A stretch of 64,000 nucleotides of DNA from an uncultured Bacilli bacterium. Its GTDB lineage: Bacteria; Bacillota_I; Bacilli_A; RF39; UBA660. Where the stretch lies: contig CANRNY010000004.1 of the NCBI GenBank assembly GCA_947632085.1, positions 27,321 to 91,320 on the forward strand. The letters are read 5' to 3'. Of the stretch, positions 43,489 to 51,804 are shown piece by piece. Both the position numbers and the translations under genes were made by a program. Positions within the stretch are counted from its first letter, which is position 1. Each line of letters begins with the position of its first letter. The notes under the pieces were generated by a model. It had not been told where the DNA came from. It did not search any database and worked only from the letters and a program-made list of their open reading frames with translations.

Positions 43489-44304
43489 ATGAATATTTAT
43501 GCATCTTTAAATAAAATAACTGAATATATTGATAATCATTTAGAAGAGAAAATAGATTATAATAAACTAGCTTTAATGTTAGGAGTTAATTCCTATACTA
43601 TGCAAAGAATTTTTTCTTTATTAACTAATGTAACTTTAACAGAATATATTAGAAAAAGAAGATTATCAGTTGCTGGTGAAGAACTATATAATGGTAATAG
43701 TAAAATAATGGATATAGCCATTAAGTATTGCTATGATAATGCTACTTCTTTTTCTCGTGCTTTTGAACAATTTCACGGCCTTAAACCAAGTCAAGTAACT
43801 AAAGAAAGTAAATTAAAAATCTTTCCTCGTATTACTTTTAATGAAGATATTACTATAACTACTGAAATACCTTATGAAATAATTGATTTACCAGAATTAA
43901 CTTTATATGGTTGTAAAGTTGATACTGATAATGATCATATAAATGCTGATGCTCCAAGATTTTTTCATGAGTGCTTAGTAAAATATGAAAAAACTTATGG
44001 CGATATTCCTTATGCTATGACAACATATACTGATTTAGAACGTAAACATTGTAATGCTTATTGGATTTTATATGATAAAGAAATTCCAAGCCTTGAAAAA
44101 ATAATCATTCCTGCTAGCAAATATGTTACATTTAAAATTGCAAATCAAACTCCTGAAGATATCCAAGCTATTACTGATAAATTCTATTTAGAGTTTCTTC
44201 CAAGTTCTAATTTTAATTTTTCTAATGCTCCCGAACTAGAACATTATCATGATGATATAACGGAGTTTTTAGTCCCACTTCAAACTGATAAAACTGATAA
44301 CTAA
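43489..44304 (+). CDS. AraC-family regulator with GyrI-like effector domain
   Basis: 271 aa. The N-terminal double HTH has the AraC consensus: DYNKLALMLGVNSYTMQRIF and MDIAIKYCYDNATSFSRAF (read in two parts), then GLKPSQ. The C-terminal 150 residues (EIIDLPELTLYGCKV to the end) are of the GyrI/AraC_E_bind type, as in Rob/BmrR-like small-molecule sensors. Likely responds to a hydrophobic compound or drug. TACAAT and GGTGAT lie within 21 bases of the ATG, so the leader is very short. Confidence 0.85.
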   Translation: MNIYASLNKITEYIDNHLEEKIDYNKLALMLGVNSYTMQRIFSLLTNVTLTEYIRKRRLSVAGEELYNGNSKIMDIAIKYCYDNATSFSRAFEQFHGLKPSQVTKESKLKIFPRITFNEDITITTEIPYEIIDLPELTLYGCKVDTDNDHINADAPRFFHECLVKYEKTYGDIPYAMTTYTDLERKHCNAYWILYDKEIPSLEKIIIPASKYVTFKIANQTPEDIQAITDKFYLEFLPSSNFNFSNAPELEHYHDDITEFLVPLQTDKTDN

Positions 44305-44318
44305 AAAGTCAGTTTTTT
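44291..44318 (+). terminator. Terminator overlapping the stop of the AraC-type gene
   Basis: AAACTGA/TCAGTTT with an 11-base loop that includes the TAA stop, then T6. Confidence 0.7.
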
Positions 44319-44359
44319 ATTTTTTTCTTATTTTATAATGTTTTTATGAGGTGAAGTTT

Positions 44360-46207
44360 ATGGGGTACTCATCTGAAATATTTTTAACGAAAAATAATCT
44401 AACTAGAGAAGAGTGGCAAAATTTTATTAATACTATTTCTAATTATATTGGTTTATTTCATCATTGGAGTATAACTATTAAAATAGAACAAAATAAAATA
44501 AGATATTTTATTAATACTAAAAATAAATTACCAGCTACTATTAATAATTTAGATTCATTTATTTTAAATACTTGTCCACCATTAGATACATATTCTTACT
44601 ATTTATCATTACCTACATATTTTAATATTGGTTCTAGTTTATTAGATATCTATAACTATTGTGAAATAAAAGATATAGGAACTATTAAAGAAATAAAAAT
44701 ATCTTTTCGTAAAATAACTACTGATAAAATCTTATCTAAAATCTATCTTTATATTCAAAAGAATCAAATCACCTTCAAAACTAAAATGCTTCTTGGCATT
44801 CCATCTGTTCTTCTAAGTGCTAATTTTGCTTCTAATAAAAGATTTACTTATAAAAATGTTCCTAAATATTTAGATATAAACAAAATATTACATTTACTTC
44901 ATAGTGATAATCCTAATTCTATTTTAAAAGTTGATACATTTCCTTACTTAGAAGGTGATTTTTATCTTCCGCAAAACCAATATTCATTCGCTAAACATTC
45001 TCTTATTTTAGGTTCTTCTGGTTCAGGCAAATCTAAATTTATTGCCAAATTCATATCTGCTTTAAATAAACCTTCTTTTAAAGATAACTATAAAGTAGTT
45101 TTAATCGATCCACATGCTTCTTTAGAAAACGATATTGGTGGTTTAGGTAAAGTAATTGATTTTAAAACTTATTCTGATAGCATTAATTTATTTGATAGTT
45201 CATCTAATGATGTTATAAGTGCTACGGAAAATTTACTTGCTTTATTTAAAAGTCTTATTTCTGATCAATACAATTCTAAATTAGAAAGAGTCTTAAGACA
45301 TTCTATATATCTATTATTAATCAATAAAGAATTTAATTTTACGACTTTAAGAAAACTTATTTTAGATCTTGAATATCGTAATAACTTAATCAAGAAATAT
45401 CAAGATTCTCTTCCTATGAGTGTTATAGATTTCTTCTTAACTGATTTTAACGACCTCAAAACTAAATCATATAGTGAAGCTATTTCTCCAATTATTGCTT
45501 TTATTGATGAAATGCAAATGATTCCCGTCTTTAATGAAACTACGATAAATGATAATCTAAAAGAAACTATAAATAATAATTTTTTAACTATCTTTTCTTT
45601 AGATCGTACTAAATTAGGAGATAAAGTAACTAAAACAATATCTGGTCTTATTATGGAACAATTATTATCTTTAATTGAAGCCCATACCTTTACCAAACAT
45701 ATTATCTTTATCATAGATGAAGTAGCTCTTATTGAAAATCCTATTCTTAGTCGTTTCTTATCAGAATCTCGTAAATACAATTTATCTTTAGTTTTAGCCA
45801 GTCAATATTTTAATCAAATATCTAATGATTTAAAAGATTCAATTTTTGCCAATGTTATTAACTATTATATCTTTCGTGTTTCTAAATTAGATGCAACTTT
45901 ATTAGTCGATAACTTAAATATTAAAATACCTTTAGATGATACTAAAGAAAATAAAATAAAATTATTATCAGAATTAAATAATCGTGAATGTCTTGTTAGA
46001 ATTTCTGAAAATGGTTTGTTATTACCTGTTTTTAAAGCTCATACCTTAGATTTTATAAGTATTCCTCGTTTAAAATCTAATCAAGCCATTATATCTAATA
46101 ATCCTAATAATCCACCTAATACTTCAAAAACATCTTTTAGTATTACTGGTGTCGACTTAAATAAAATTTTAAAAAATACATCATCAAGTAGAATAGAGGT
46201 GAAATAA
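44360..46207 (+). CDS. VirB4/HerA-like ATPase
   Basis: 615 aa. Walker A GSSGSGKS at 218-225 after a beta strand; Walker B IIFIIDE with Asp453; LVLASQYFNQI after it is a sensor/Gln motif as in VirB4/TraG/HerA-type DNA or protein pumps. The N-terminal 200 residues have no clear homologue. It lacks the coupling-protein membrane anchors. ATG 44360 after GAGGTGAA is the start. The next gene begins one base after its stop, with the RBS inside this gene. A role in conjugation-like transfer is possible but not supported by other tra genes nearby. Confidence 0.65.
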   Translation: MGYSSEIFLTKNNLTREEWQNFINTISNYIGLFHHWSITIKIEQNKIRYFINTKNKLPATINNLDSFILNTCPPLDTYSYYLSLPTYFNIGSSLLDIYNYCEIKDIGTIKEIKISFRKITTDKILSKIYLYIQKNQITFKTKMLLGIPSVLLSANFASNKRFTYKNVPKYLDINKILHLLHSDNPNSILKVDTFPYLEGDFYLPQNQYSFAKHSLILGSSGSGKSKFIAKFISALNKPSFKDNYKVVLIDPHASLENDIGGLGKVIDFKTYSDSINLFDSSSNDVISATENLLALFKSLISDQYNSKLERVLRHSIYLLLINKEFNFTTLRKLILDLEYRNNLIKKYQDSLPMSVIDFFLTDFNDLKTKSYSEAISPIIAFIDEMQMIPVFNETTINDNLKETINNNFLTIFSLDRTKLGDKVTKTISGLIMEQLLSLIEAHTFTKHIIFIIDEVALIENPILSRFLSESRKYNLSLVLASQYFNQISNDLKDSIFANVINYYIFRVSKLDATLLVDNLNIKIPLDDTKENKIKLLSELNNRECLVRISENGLLLPVFKAHTLDFISIPRLKSNQAIISNNPNNPPNTSKTSFSITGVDLNKILKNTSSSRIEVK

Positions 46208-46906
46208 ATGAAAGACAAAGAAGCTTTAATAACTATCAATAAAATATTTAATAATATTTTTAATAAAGATAATTCATATACTTTAGATGAACTTCTTGAA
46301 AAATTCGCTTTTGATATTAAATTATCCAAAAAAGTATATGACTCTACAACTAATGAAGAAACATGGGCTGATTCTATTAATAATCCCCGCTTTATAACTT
46401 TAAATAATATGGAAAAGATAAATGCTACTAAAGGTTGGTTACTTCCTAAAAAAGATATTACTTCTTTAGAAGAACTAATTAAAATATGGGAATCTATCAA
46501 TTATACAACTACAGAACGTATAAGTAATTCTTTAAATGTTTCTAAAAGTGATACTATTTATGGTTGTGAAAATGTCTATCGTTGTACTGATTGTTCTAAT
46601 TCAAAAAATATTATTTATTGTGATTCTTGTGGTGAAAGTGAATTCCTTTTAGCTTGTCAAAGAACTGGAACTTCTAATTTTTGTATTAGAACTGATGATT
46701 CTAAAAACTGTAGTAATTCTTATAATGTTATATGGTCAGATAAAATAAGTAATTCTTTCTTTATTCAAGATTGTTTTAACTTACACGAATGTTTATTTTG
46801 TTCCCACATAGCTAACCAAAAATATTGTATAGCTAATATGCAATTTACTAAAGAAGAATATTTTAATATCAAAGAACAAATAATTAATTGGATACTTAAT
46901 TCCTAA
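46208..46906 (+). CDS. Cys-rich beta-helix-like protein
   Basis: 232 aa. From about residue 110 to 205 Cys recur roughly every 10-12 residues in the frame C(x)xCSNSxNIIYCxxC, predicting a repetitive beta-solenoid; it ends with NQKYCIANMQFTKEEYFNIK (read in parts). I know this ending from a family common in CPR bacteria and some Firmicutes that is loosely (and probably wrongly) labelled caib/baif. Translationally coupled to the preceding ATPase. Role unknown. Confidence 0.6.
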   Translation: MKDKEALITINKIFNNIFNKDNSYTLDELLEKFAFDIKLSKKVYDSTTNEETWADSINNPRFITLNNMEKINATKGWLLPKKDITSLEELIKIWESINYTTTERISNSLNVSKSDTIYGCENVYRCTDCSNSKNIIYCDSCGESEFLLACQRTGTSNFCIRTDDSKNCSNSYNVIWSDKISNSFFIQDCFNLHECLFCSHIANQKYCIANMQFTKEEYFNIKEQIINWILNS

Positions 46907-46907
46907 A

Positions 46908-46936
46908 AAAAGATTCTATTTATTTAGAATCTTTTA
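46908..46936 (+). terminator. Bidirectional terminator
   Basis: AAAGATTCTA/TAGAATCTTT, loop of 6, with A run before and T run after; shared by convergent genes. Confidence 0.85.
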
Positions 46937-47836
46937 TAATTTCATTCCTGGCTCATCAAAATCTAGATTACTTTGATAATCATCTTTCTTGGTAAAAAAG
47001 TGTTTAATACGATATCTCATTTTATTTCTTGCTTCAATTATTCCTTCTAAAGGTGTTTTTATTTCTAAACCAGATTTAAGAAAATGTTTTTTATCTTCAC
47101 TTTTTTCTATTTGTTCATCATATTCCTCACCCCTAATAGCTGATTCATACTCTTTACCTAATTTACTTTTATCTTTATAACTTTCTTTATCTTTTAAATA
47201 ATAATAAAAACTATCAAAGTATATTTTTAAATTTTGAGGTGTTGCTTCAAAATAACCATATCTAATAATTTCTTTAGCTAACTTAATACCATCTTCATAT
47301 AAATTTAAAAAGTAGGCTGGGTGAGGAGTCGCTTTTCTCACACTATATCTTGGTTCTTCATTATATCTTTCAAATCTATTTTCTTCTTTTATACAAAATT
47401 GTCTAAATGTTGGATCTAAAATATATCTTTTTTCTGTTAATTTACCATCTACCATTGTTGGTATCCATGCTTCACATAATTCATGAATAGGTTCAGTACC
47501 CATAATATCACCAACATTAAATTGTTTAACTCTTATCTTCATTTTTTCTAATAATTCTGTATTAATATTAGCAGCTCTACTACATTGAAAACGATAAGCA
47601 GCTGTTAATGGATTGTCAAATCCTTTAGATAAATTATATCTTGCATAATAAGTAACATAATTTAATAGTAATGGTATATATTTTTCTGGTATATAACCTT
47701 TCTTTTGATAAAAACTCTCTAAAGCCGCAATATCTCTAATATCTATATCATCATTAAATATTGGTGCATCTATTAAATATTCATATTCTTGATTATTATG
47801 AAATTCCTCAAGAACAACTTTTTCTGGATAAAGCAT
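46934..47836 (-). CDS. Transglutaminase-like protein
   Basis: 300 aa from ATG 47836 (GAGGTGGTTATA before it). The fold's triad is readable as Cys85 (RFQCSRAANI), His118 (PIHELCEAW) and Asp141 (YILDPTFRQF). The C-terminal third is charged and helical. No signal peptide. Divergently transcribed from the arsR-cadA operon. Confidence 0.55.
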   Translation of the reverse strand: MLYPEKVVLEEFHNNQEYEYLIDAPIFNDDIDIRDIAALESFYQKKGYIPEKYIPLLLNYVTYYARYNLSKGFDNPLTAAYRFQCSRAANINTELLEKMKIRVKQFNVGDIMGTEPIHELCEAWIPTMVDGKLTEKRYILDPTFRQFCIKEENRFERYNEEPRYSVRKATPHPAYFLNLYEDGIKLAKEIIRYGYFEATPQNLKIYFDSFYYYLKDKESYKDKSKLGKEYESAIRGEEYDEQIEKSEDKKHFLKSGLEIKTPLEGIIEARNKMRYRIKHFFTKKDDYQSNLDFDEPGMKL

Positions 47837-47879
47837 TATAACCACCTCGTATTATCATAATTATATCACATAAAATATC

Positions 47880-47932
47880 TTGACATCTCTTTAATATTTA
47901 TATAATATTAATATATGAACATATATTCATAT
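47880..47932 (+). promoter_or_regulatory. Promoter and ArsR-type operator of arsR-cadA
   Basis: TTGACA (47880-47885) with TATAAT 15 bases later (47901-47906) or TAATAT 17 bases later. Just downstream is ATATGAACATATATTCATAT (47913-47932): TGAA-N6-TTCA, the imperfect palindrome recognised by zinc/cadmium-sensing ArsR proteins (CzrA/SmtB/CadC type). Confidence 0.8.
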
Positions 47933-47947
47933 AAAGGAGATGTTATA

Positions 47948-48241
47948 ATGAAATTATTAGATGAAGATAAGGTTATTGATTTGTCAGAATTATTTAAGAT
48001 CTTTGGTGATTCTACAAGAATTAAAATTATTAATGTTCTATTAAATAATGAATTATGTGTTAATGATATCTCTGAACAAATCAATGTAAGTCAATCAGCT
48101 GTTTCTCATCAGTTACGTATTTTAAAACAATCTAAATTAGTTAAATATCGTAAAGAAGGGCAAACTATTTATTATTCCTTAGCCGATAATCATGTTGAAA
48201 AGATCTTTATGATGGGAGTTGAACACATTGACGAAATATAA
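47948..48241 (+). CDS. ArsR-family metal-sensing repressor
   Basis: 97 aa winged helix. FKIFGDSTRIKIINVLLNNELCVNDIS and QSAVSHQLRILKQSKLVKYRKEGQTIYYSL (read in parts) are the ArsR consensus. The ELCVND Cys lies where CadC has its alpha-3N site, but only one Cys is present; the C-terminal helix has DNHVEKI-x-HIDEI-type His/Asp as in the alpha-5 zinc site of CzrA/SmtB. Hence Zn(II)- or Cd(II)-responsive is likely. Start ATG 47948 after AAAGGAGATG. It overlaps the ATPase gene. Confidence 0.85.
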   Translation: MKLLDEDKVIDLSELFKIFGDSTRIKIINVLLNNELCVNDISEQINVSQSAVSHQLRILKQSKLVKYRKEGQTIYYSLADNHVEKIFMMGVEHIDEI

Positions 48242-50267
48242 ATATCGTTTACATAATTTAGATTGTGCTAATTGTGCTAATAAAATTGAAGAACATTTAA
48301 AAAAACTACCAAATCTTTATGATGTTCATGTTAATTATTCTAAACTTATGCTCTCATTTTCTTCTGATGATAAAGATTTAAAAAAATATGTAACTTCTAA
48401 AATCCAAGAAGTTGAACCAGATGTAACTTTACTTGAGTTAGATGAAGAACAAAACGACGAAGTAATTTTTGATATTATTAAATTAGTTATTGGTCTTATT
48501 ATTACTTTCATAGCTTATTTAAATCATGAATCATTTTTAGGTAATATTTTCTATATTATTGCTTATGTTATCTTCTTATCTGAAATATTTATTAAAGCTT
48601 TAAAACTATTATTTAAATCTTTTAATATTGACGAAAACTTACTTATTACAATCTCTTGCATTGGTGCTTACTTTACTAATAATATTTTAGAAGGTTTAAT
48701 GGTTGTTATTTTATATGATATTGGTGAAATCTTAGAACATCTAGCTGTTAATAAATCGCGTAAAGAAATAGCTAATTTAATGGATATTAAACCTGAGTAT
48801 GCTAATTTAAAAGTAAAAGATGAAATAACTAAAGTAAATCCATCCACAGTTAAAGTTGGCGATATAATAATCGTCAAAAAAGGTGAAAAAATTCCTTTAG
48901 ACGGAATTGTTATTGAAGGTAGTACATCTTTAAATACTGTTGCTTTAACTGGCGAGGCCAAACCTCTAGACGTAGAAAAGGGTAGTTCTGTATTATCTGG
49001 TTGTATTAATCTTGGCGATGTTATTACTTTAAAAGTAACTAGTCTTTATGAAGATAGTACAGTATCTCGTATTTTAGATTTAGTTGAAAACGCTACTAAT
49101 CGTAAAGCTCATACGGAAAACTTTGTTGCTAAAGCCGCCAAAATCTATACCCCAATTGTTATTGTTTTAGCTATCTTGGTTGCTATTACTTTCCCAATAT
49201 TCTTTGATATTTCACAAAGTGATGCTATTTATCGTGCTTTGAGTTTCTTAGTTATTTCTTGCCCTTGTGCCATTGCTATTTCTGTTCCTCTAAGTTACTT
49301 TACAGGTCTTGGTGCTGCTTCTCATGAAGGTATATTGATTAAAGGCAGTGATTATTTAGATAGTTTTAAAGATTTAAATAAAATAGTTTTTGATAAAACT
49401 GGTACTTTAACAACAGGTAAATTTGATAGTTATAATTTAATTATCTTAGATGATACATATTCTAAAGAAGAAATAATTAACTACTATGTTAATGGTGAAT
49501 CCCTATCTACGCATCCTCTAGCTAACTCTATATTACATAACTTTAACGTTAAACCTCATAATAAACAAATTAAAAATTTTAAAGAAATAGCTGGTAAAGG
49601 CTTAACTTATGAAATAAATAAGAAAAAAGTAAGTATTGGTAGTTCATCATTTATTAAAGCTGATACTAAAGATAATTCTATTTATTTAAAAGTAGATAAA
49701 GATATAATTGCTAAATTAGAATTAACTGATACTATAAAAAAGGAAGCCAAAGAAACCATTAGTTATTTAAATAAAACGAATATAACTCCATATATGTATA
49801 CTGGCGATAATAAAGATACAGCATTAAGTATCGCTTCATCTTTAGGTATTAATGAAGTAGAGTATGAATTACTTCCTGAAAACAAATATAAATTATTAGA
49901 AAAATTAATTAGAAAAAATAAACAAGGTAAAGTAGCTTTTATTGGTGACGGTATTAATGATGCTCCATCTCTAGCTTTAAGTGATATAGGTATTTCGATG
50001 GGTAATATCGGTAGTGCTGCTGCTATTGAAGCTTCAGATATTGTTTTAATTAATGATGATATAAGCAAATTAATAACTACTCATCAAATATCTAAAAAAA
50101 CTAATCGTATTATTAAAGAAAACTTAATCTTTGCTTTACTAACTAAAGTTATTGTTTTAGTACTAGCAGCTTTAGGTATTTCATCTATGTGGCATGCCGT
50201 CTTTGCTGATACTGGTGTTACTTTAATAACTATCATTAATACGACAAGAATTTTAAAAAGAAAATAA
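48228..50267 (+). CDS. cadA: Zn/Cd-type P1B ATPase
   Basis: 679 aa heavy-metal exporter. One N-terminal HMA domain with Cys13-x2-Cys16 (DCANC), membrane motif CPC (345-347), phosphorylation site DKTGTLT (Asp389), TGEA, THPLAN and GDGINDAP. CPC with a single HMA and an ArsR neighbour fits a Zn(II)/Cd(II)/Pb(II) exporter (CadA/ZntA), not copper. Start TTG 48228 lies inside arsR, 9 bases after GGGAG; the TTG at 48219 is too near that RBS. Confidence 0.9.
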   Translation: MTKYKYRLHNLDCANCANKIEEHLKKLPNLYDVHVNYSKLMLSFSSDDKDLKKYVTSKIQEVEPDVTLLELDEEQNDEVIFDIIKLVIGLIITFIAYLNHESFLGNIFYIIAYVIFLSEIFIKALKLLFKSFNIDENLLITISCIGAYFTNNILEGLMVVILYDIGEILEHLAVNKSRKEIANLMDIKPEYANLKVKDEITKVNPSTVKVGDIIIVKKGEKIPLDGIVIEGSTSLNTVALTGEAKPLDVEKGSSVLSGCINLGDVITLKVTSLYEDSTVSRILDLVENATNRKAHTENFVAKAAKIYTPIVIVLAILVAITFPIFFDISQSDAIYRALSFLVISCPCAIAISVPLSYFTGLGAASHEGILIKGSDYLDSFKDLNKIVFDKTGTLTTGKFDSYNLIILDDTYSKEEIINYYVNGESLSTHPLANSILHNFNVKPHNKQIKNFKEIAGKGLTYEINKKKVSIGSSSFIKADTKDNSIYLKVDKDIIAKLELTDTIKKEAKETISYLNKTNITPYMYTGDNKDTALSIASSLGINEVEYELLPENKYKLLEKLIRKNKQGKVAFIGDGINDAPSLALSDIGISMGNIGSAAAIEASDIVLINDDISKLITTHQISKKTNRIIKENLIFALLTKVIVLVLAALGISSMWHAVFADTGVTLITIINTTRILKRK

Positions 50268-50285
50268 CAATTATTTTCTTTTTTT
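50256..50285 (+). terminator. Terminator overlapping the cadA stop codon
   Basis: AAGAAAATAA/TTATTTTCTT with CAA loop, then T5. Confidence 0.85.
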
Positions 50286-50308
50286 GTATAAAATAAATAA
50301 GTTAGTGA

Positions 50309-50491
50309 TATACTATAACCAGCAGTAGTGGTTGGTTTTTAAAAATTAAAAATCATTCTTTAGCGAGTCGCTAAAGTTCTAAGTTAATATATTCATTAAT
50401 TGTAATATTCCAAAGAACCTAACTACATTACATGTAGAACGCTAACGCTTATGTTCATTTCCATATTACAATATCTTAAGTACTGCTATAG
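50309..50491 (+). ncRNA. Retron msr-msd RNA (candidate)
   Basis: The 215 bases between cadA and the RT gene hold no ORF but are highly structured. A terminal helix a1/a2 is formed by CTAT and AGCAGTA (50313-50327) with TACTGCT and ATAG (50481-50491). Inside are a strong msr hairpin CTTTAGCG/CGCTAAAG (50358-50376), and the long msd stem ATTGTAATAT/ATATTACAAT (50399-50472) with further GAAC/GTTC pairing and an inner CTACATTACATGTAG hairpin. TATACT at 50309-50314 is a possible -10. This is the layout expected directly upstream of a retron RT. The branching G is not assigned. Confidence 0.7.
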
Positions 50492-50500
50492 GAGGTAACA

Positions 50501-51457
50501 ATGCTTAATATTCTAACTAAAGAAGAGTGTAATAAGTTTTTGTTATCTCTTTCTCTTTTAAATTATAATATATCTGATAATGCCAAACTAAAAATTATTT
50601 ATTCCATAAGTAATAGAGTAGAAAGTAATTATCAAATATTTAAAATAAAAAAATATAATGGATCTTATCGTACTATTTATAGTCCTAAAACTACATTAAA
50701 ACATCTTCAAAAAAATATTTTACATAATATTTTAAATAATAAACAAATATCTAAGTATGCGAAAGCTTATCACCAAAATATTTCTTTAAAAGATAATGCT
50801 TCTCCTCATACTAATCAAAAAGTAATTTTAAAATTGGATATAATTGATTTCTTTGAAAATATTAGTTTTTATGATATTTATCAAGCTTGTTTTCCTAAAA
50901 TATATTTTCCTAAACCAATTGGTCAATTACTAACTTATTTATGTACTTATGAATCACGTCTTCCCCAAGGCGCTCCAACATCTGCTTATATTTCTAATTT
51001 AGTTATGAAAGATTTTGATGAAGAATTAGGTTCATGGTGTGAACAAAATAATATTGCTTATACTAGATATTCTGATGATATGACATTCTCTGGTGATTTT
51101 GGTCCTCACATAGTTATAAGTAAAGTTCGTAAAATGTTATATAAATTAAATTTAAAAATAAATAATAAAAAAATTAAAGTAATCTATAATCATCAATGTC
51201 AAAAGGTAACCGGCTTAGTTGTTAACAAGAAGGTAAGAGTATCAGCTAAATATCGTGATAAAGTAAGACAAGAAATTTATTACATCAAAAGATATGGTTT
51301 ATTAAACCATTTAAATAAAATAGGATATCAATACTCACCAGCTAAGTATCTTAATACTTTATATGGTAAAGTCTTATATATCTTATCTATTAACGAAGAA
51401 AGAGAATTCTTAGAATATAAAGCCTATTTAAAAGAACTAAAAGATAATTTTACTTAG
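50501..51457 (+). CDS. Retron reverse transcriptase
   Basis: 318 aa, the usual length of a stand-alone retron RT. Diagnostic motifs: NAxxH (NASPH, 99-103) in region X, catalytic Asp in KLDIIDFF, LPQGAPTSAYISNLVM, YSDD at 190-193 (the usual form is YADD), and VTG (236-238) of region Y. AGGAGGT RBS lies at the end of the ncRNA. RT copies the msd into single-stranded DNA joined to msr RNA; most retrons defend against phages together with an effector. No effector is fused, and neither neighbour is an obvious one. Confidence 0.9.
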   Translation: MLNILTKEECNKFLLSLSLLNYNISDNAKLKIIYSISNRVESNYQIFKIKKYNGSYRTIYSPKTTLKHLQKNILHNILNNKQISKYAKAYHQNISLKDNASPHTNQKVILKLDIIDFFENISFYDIYQACFPKIYFPKPIGQLLTYLCTYESRLPQGAPTSAYISNLVMKDFDEELGSWCEQNNIAYTRYSDDMTFSGDFGPHIVISKVRKMLYKLNLKINNKKIKVIYNHQCQKVTGLVVNKKVRVSAKYRDKVRQEIYYIKRYGLLNHLNKIGYQYSPAKYLNTLYGKVLYILSINEEREFLEYKAYLKELKDNFT

Positions 51458-51467
51458 GCTATAAGAC

Positions 51468-51612
51468 TTGTTAAAATTCTTATTTTATGATATGATGAAT
51501 ATAGCAAGGAAACTTGCGTAAAATAAAAAAGGAACATTCAATATTGCAGTGTTGAGTGTTGCCATAAAATGGGTACCACCTAAATCATTGCTGAGTTAGG
51601 TGGTTTTCTTTT
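51468..51612 (+). ncRNA. Orphan RNA related to the type I antitoxin at 25905
   Basis: Promoter TTGTTA (51468-51473), 17 bases, TATGAT (51491-51496). The RNA (about 51503-51612) starts with GCAAG-GAAA-CTTGC and a linker (GTAAAATAAAAAAGGAA) identical to that of the antitoxin at 25905. A first hairpin GGAACATTCAA/TTGAGTGTTGCC and a terminator ACCACCTAA/TTAGGTGGT (51575-51604) follow; TTGCTGAGTTAGGT is shared with the other locus, although in a different hairpin. A clear toxin gene on the other strand is missing: only a frame of 24 hydrophobic codons (51611-51685) without ATG remains. The 340 bases between RT and the next gene hold nothing else. Confidence 0.65.
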
Positions 51613-51804
51613 AAATTAATACTATAAATAGTAAAAATAGTAAAAGGAAGATTATTATTACTAAAGATAGAATTAAAAAAATCCTTAAATTTTATAAGAT
51701 ATACTTTATCTAAAACATATCTTTTATTTTTCTCTAAAATATAAGCAAAATTTGCTAACCCCCCTTGATAAGTTATACTTATCTCACTAAAGGGGAATAT
51801 GGTT

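Noticed and set aside
51616..51650. Short AT-rich repeats (ATAGTAAAAATAGTAAAA)
   Set aside because: Low-complexity DNA, not a CRISPR array or a spaced repeat. No CRISPR array was seen in the window.
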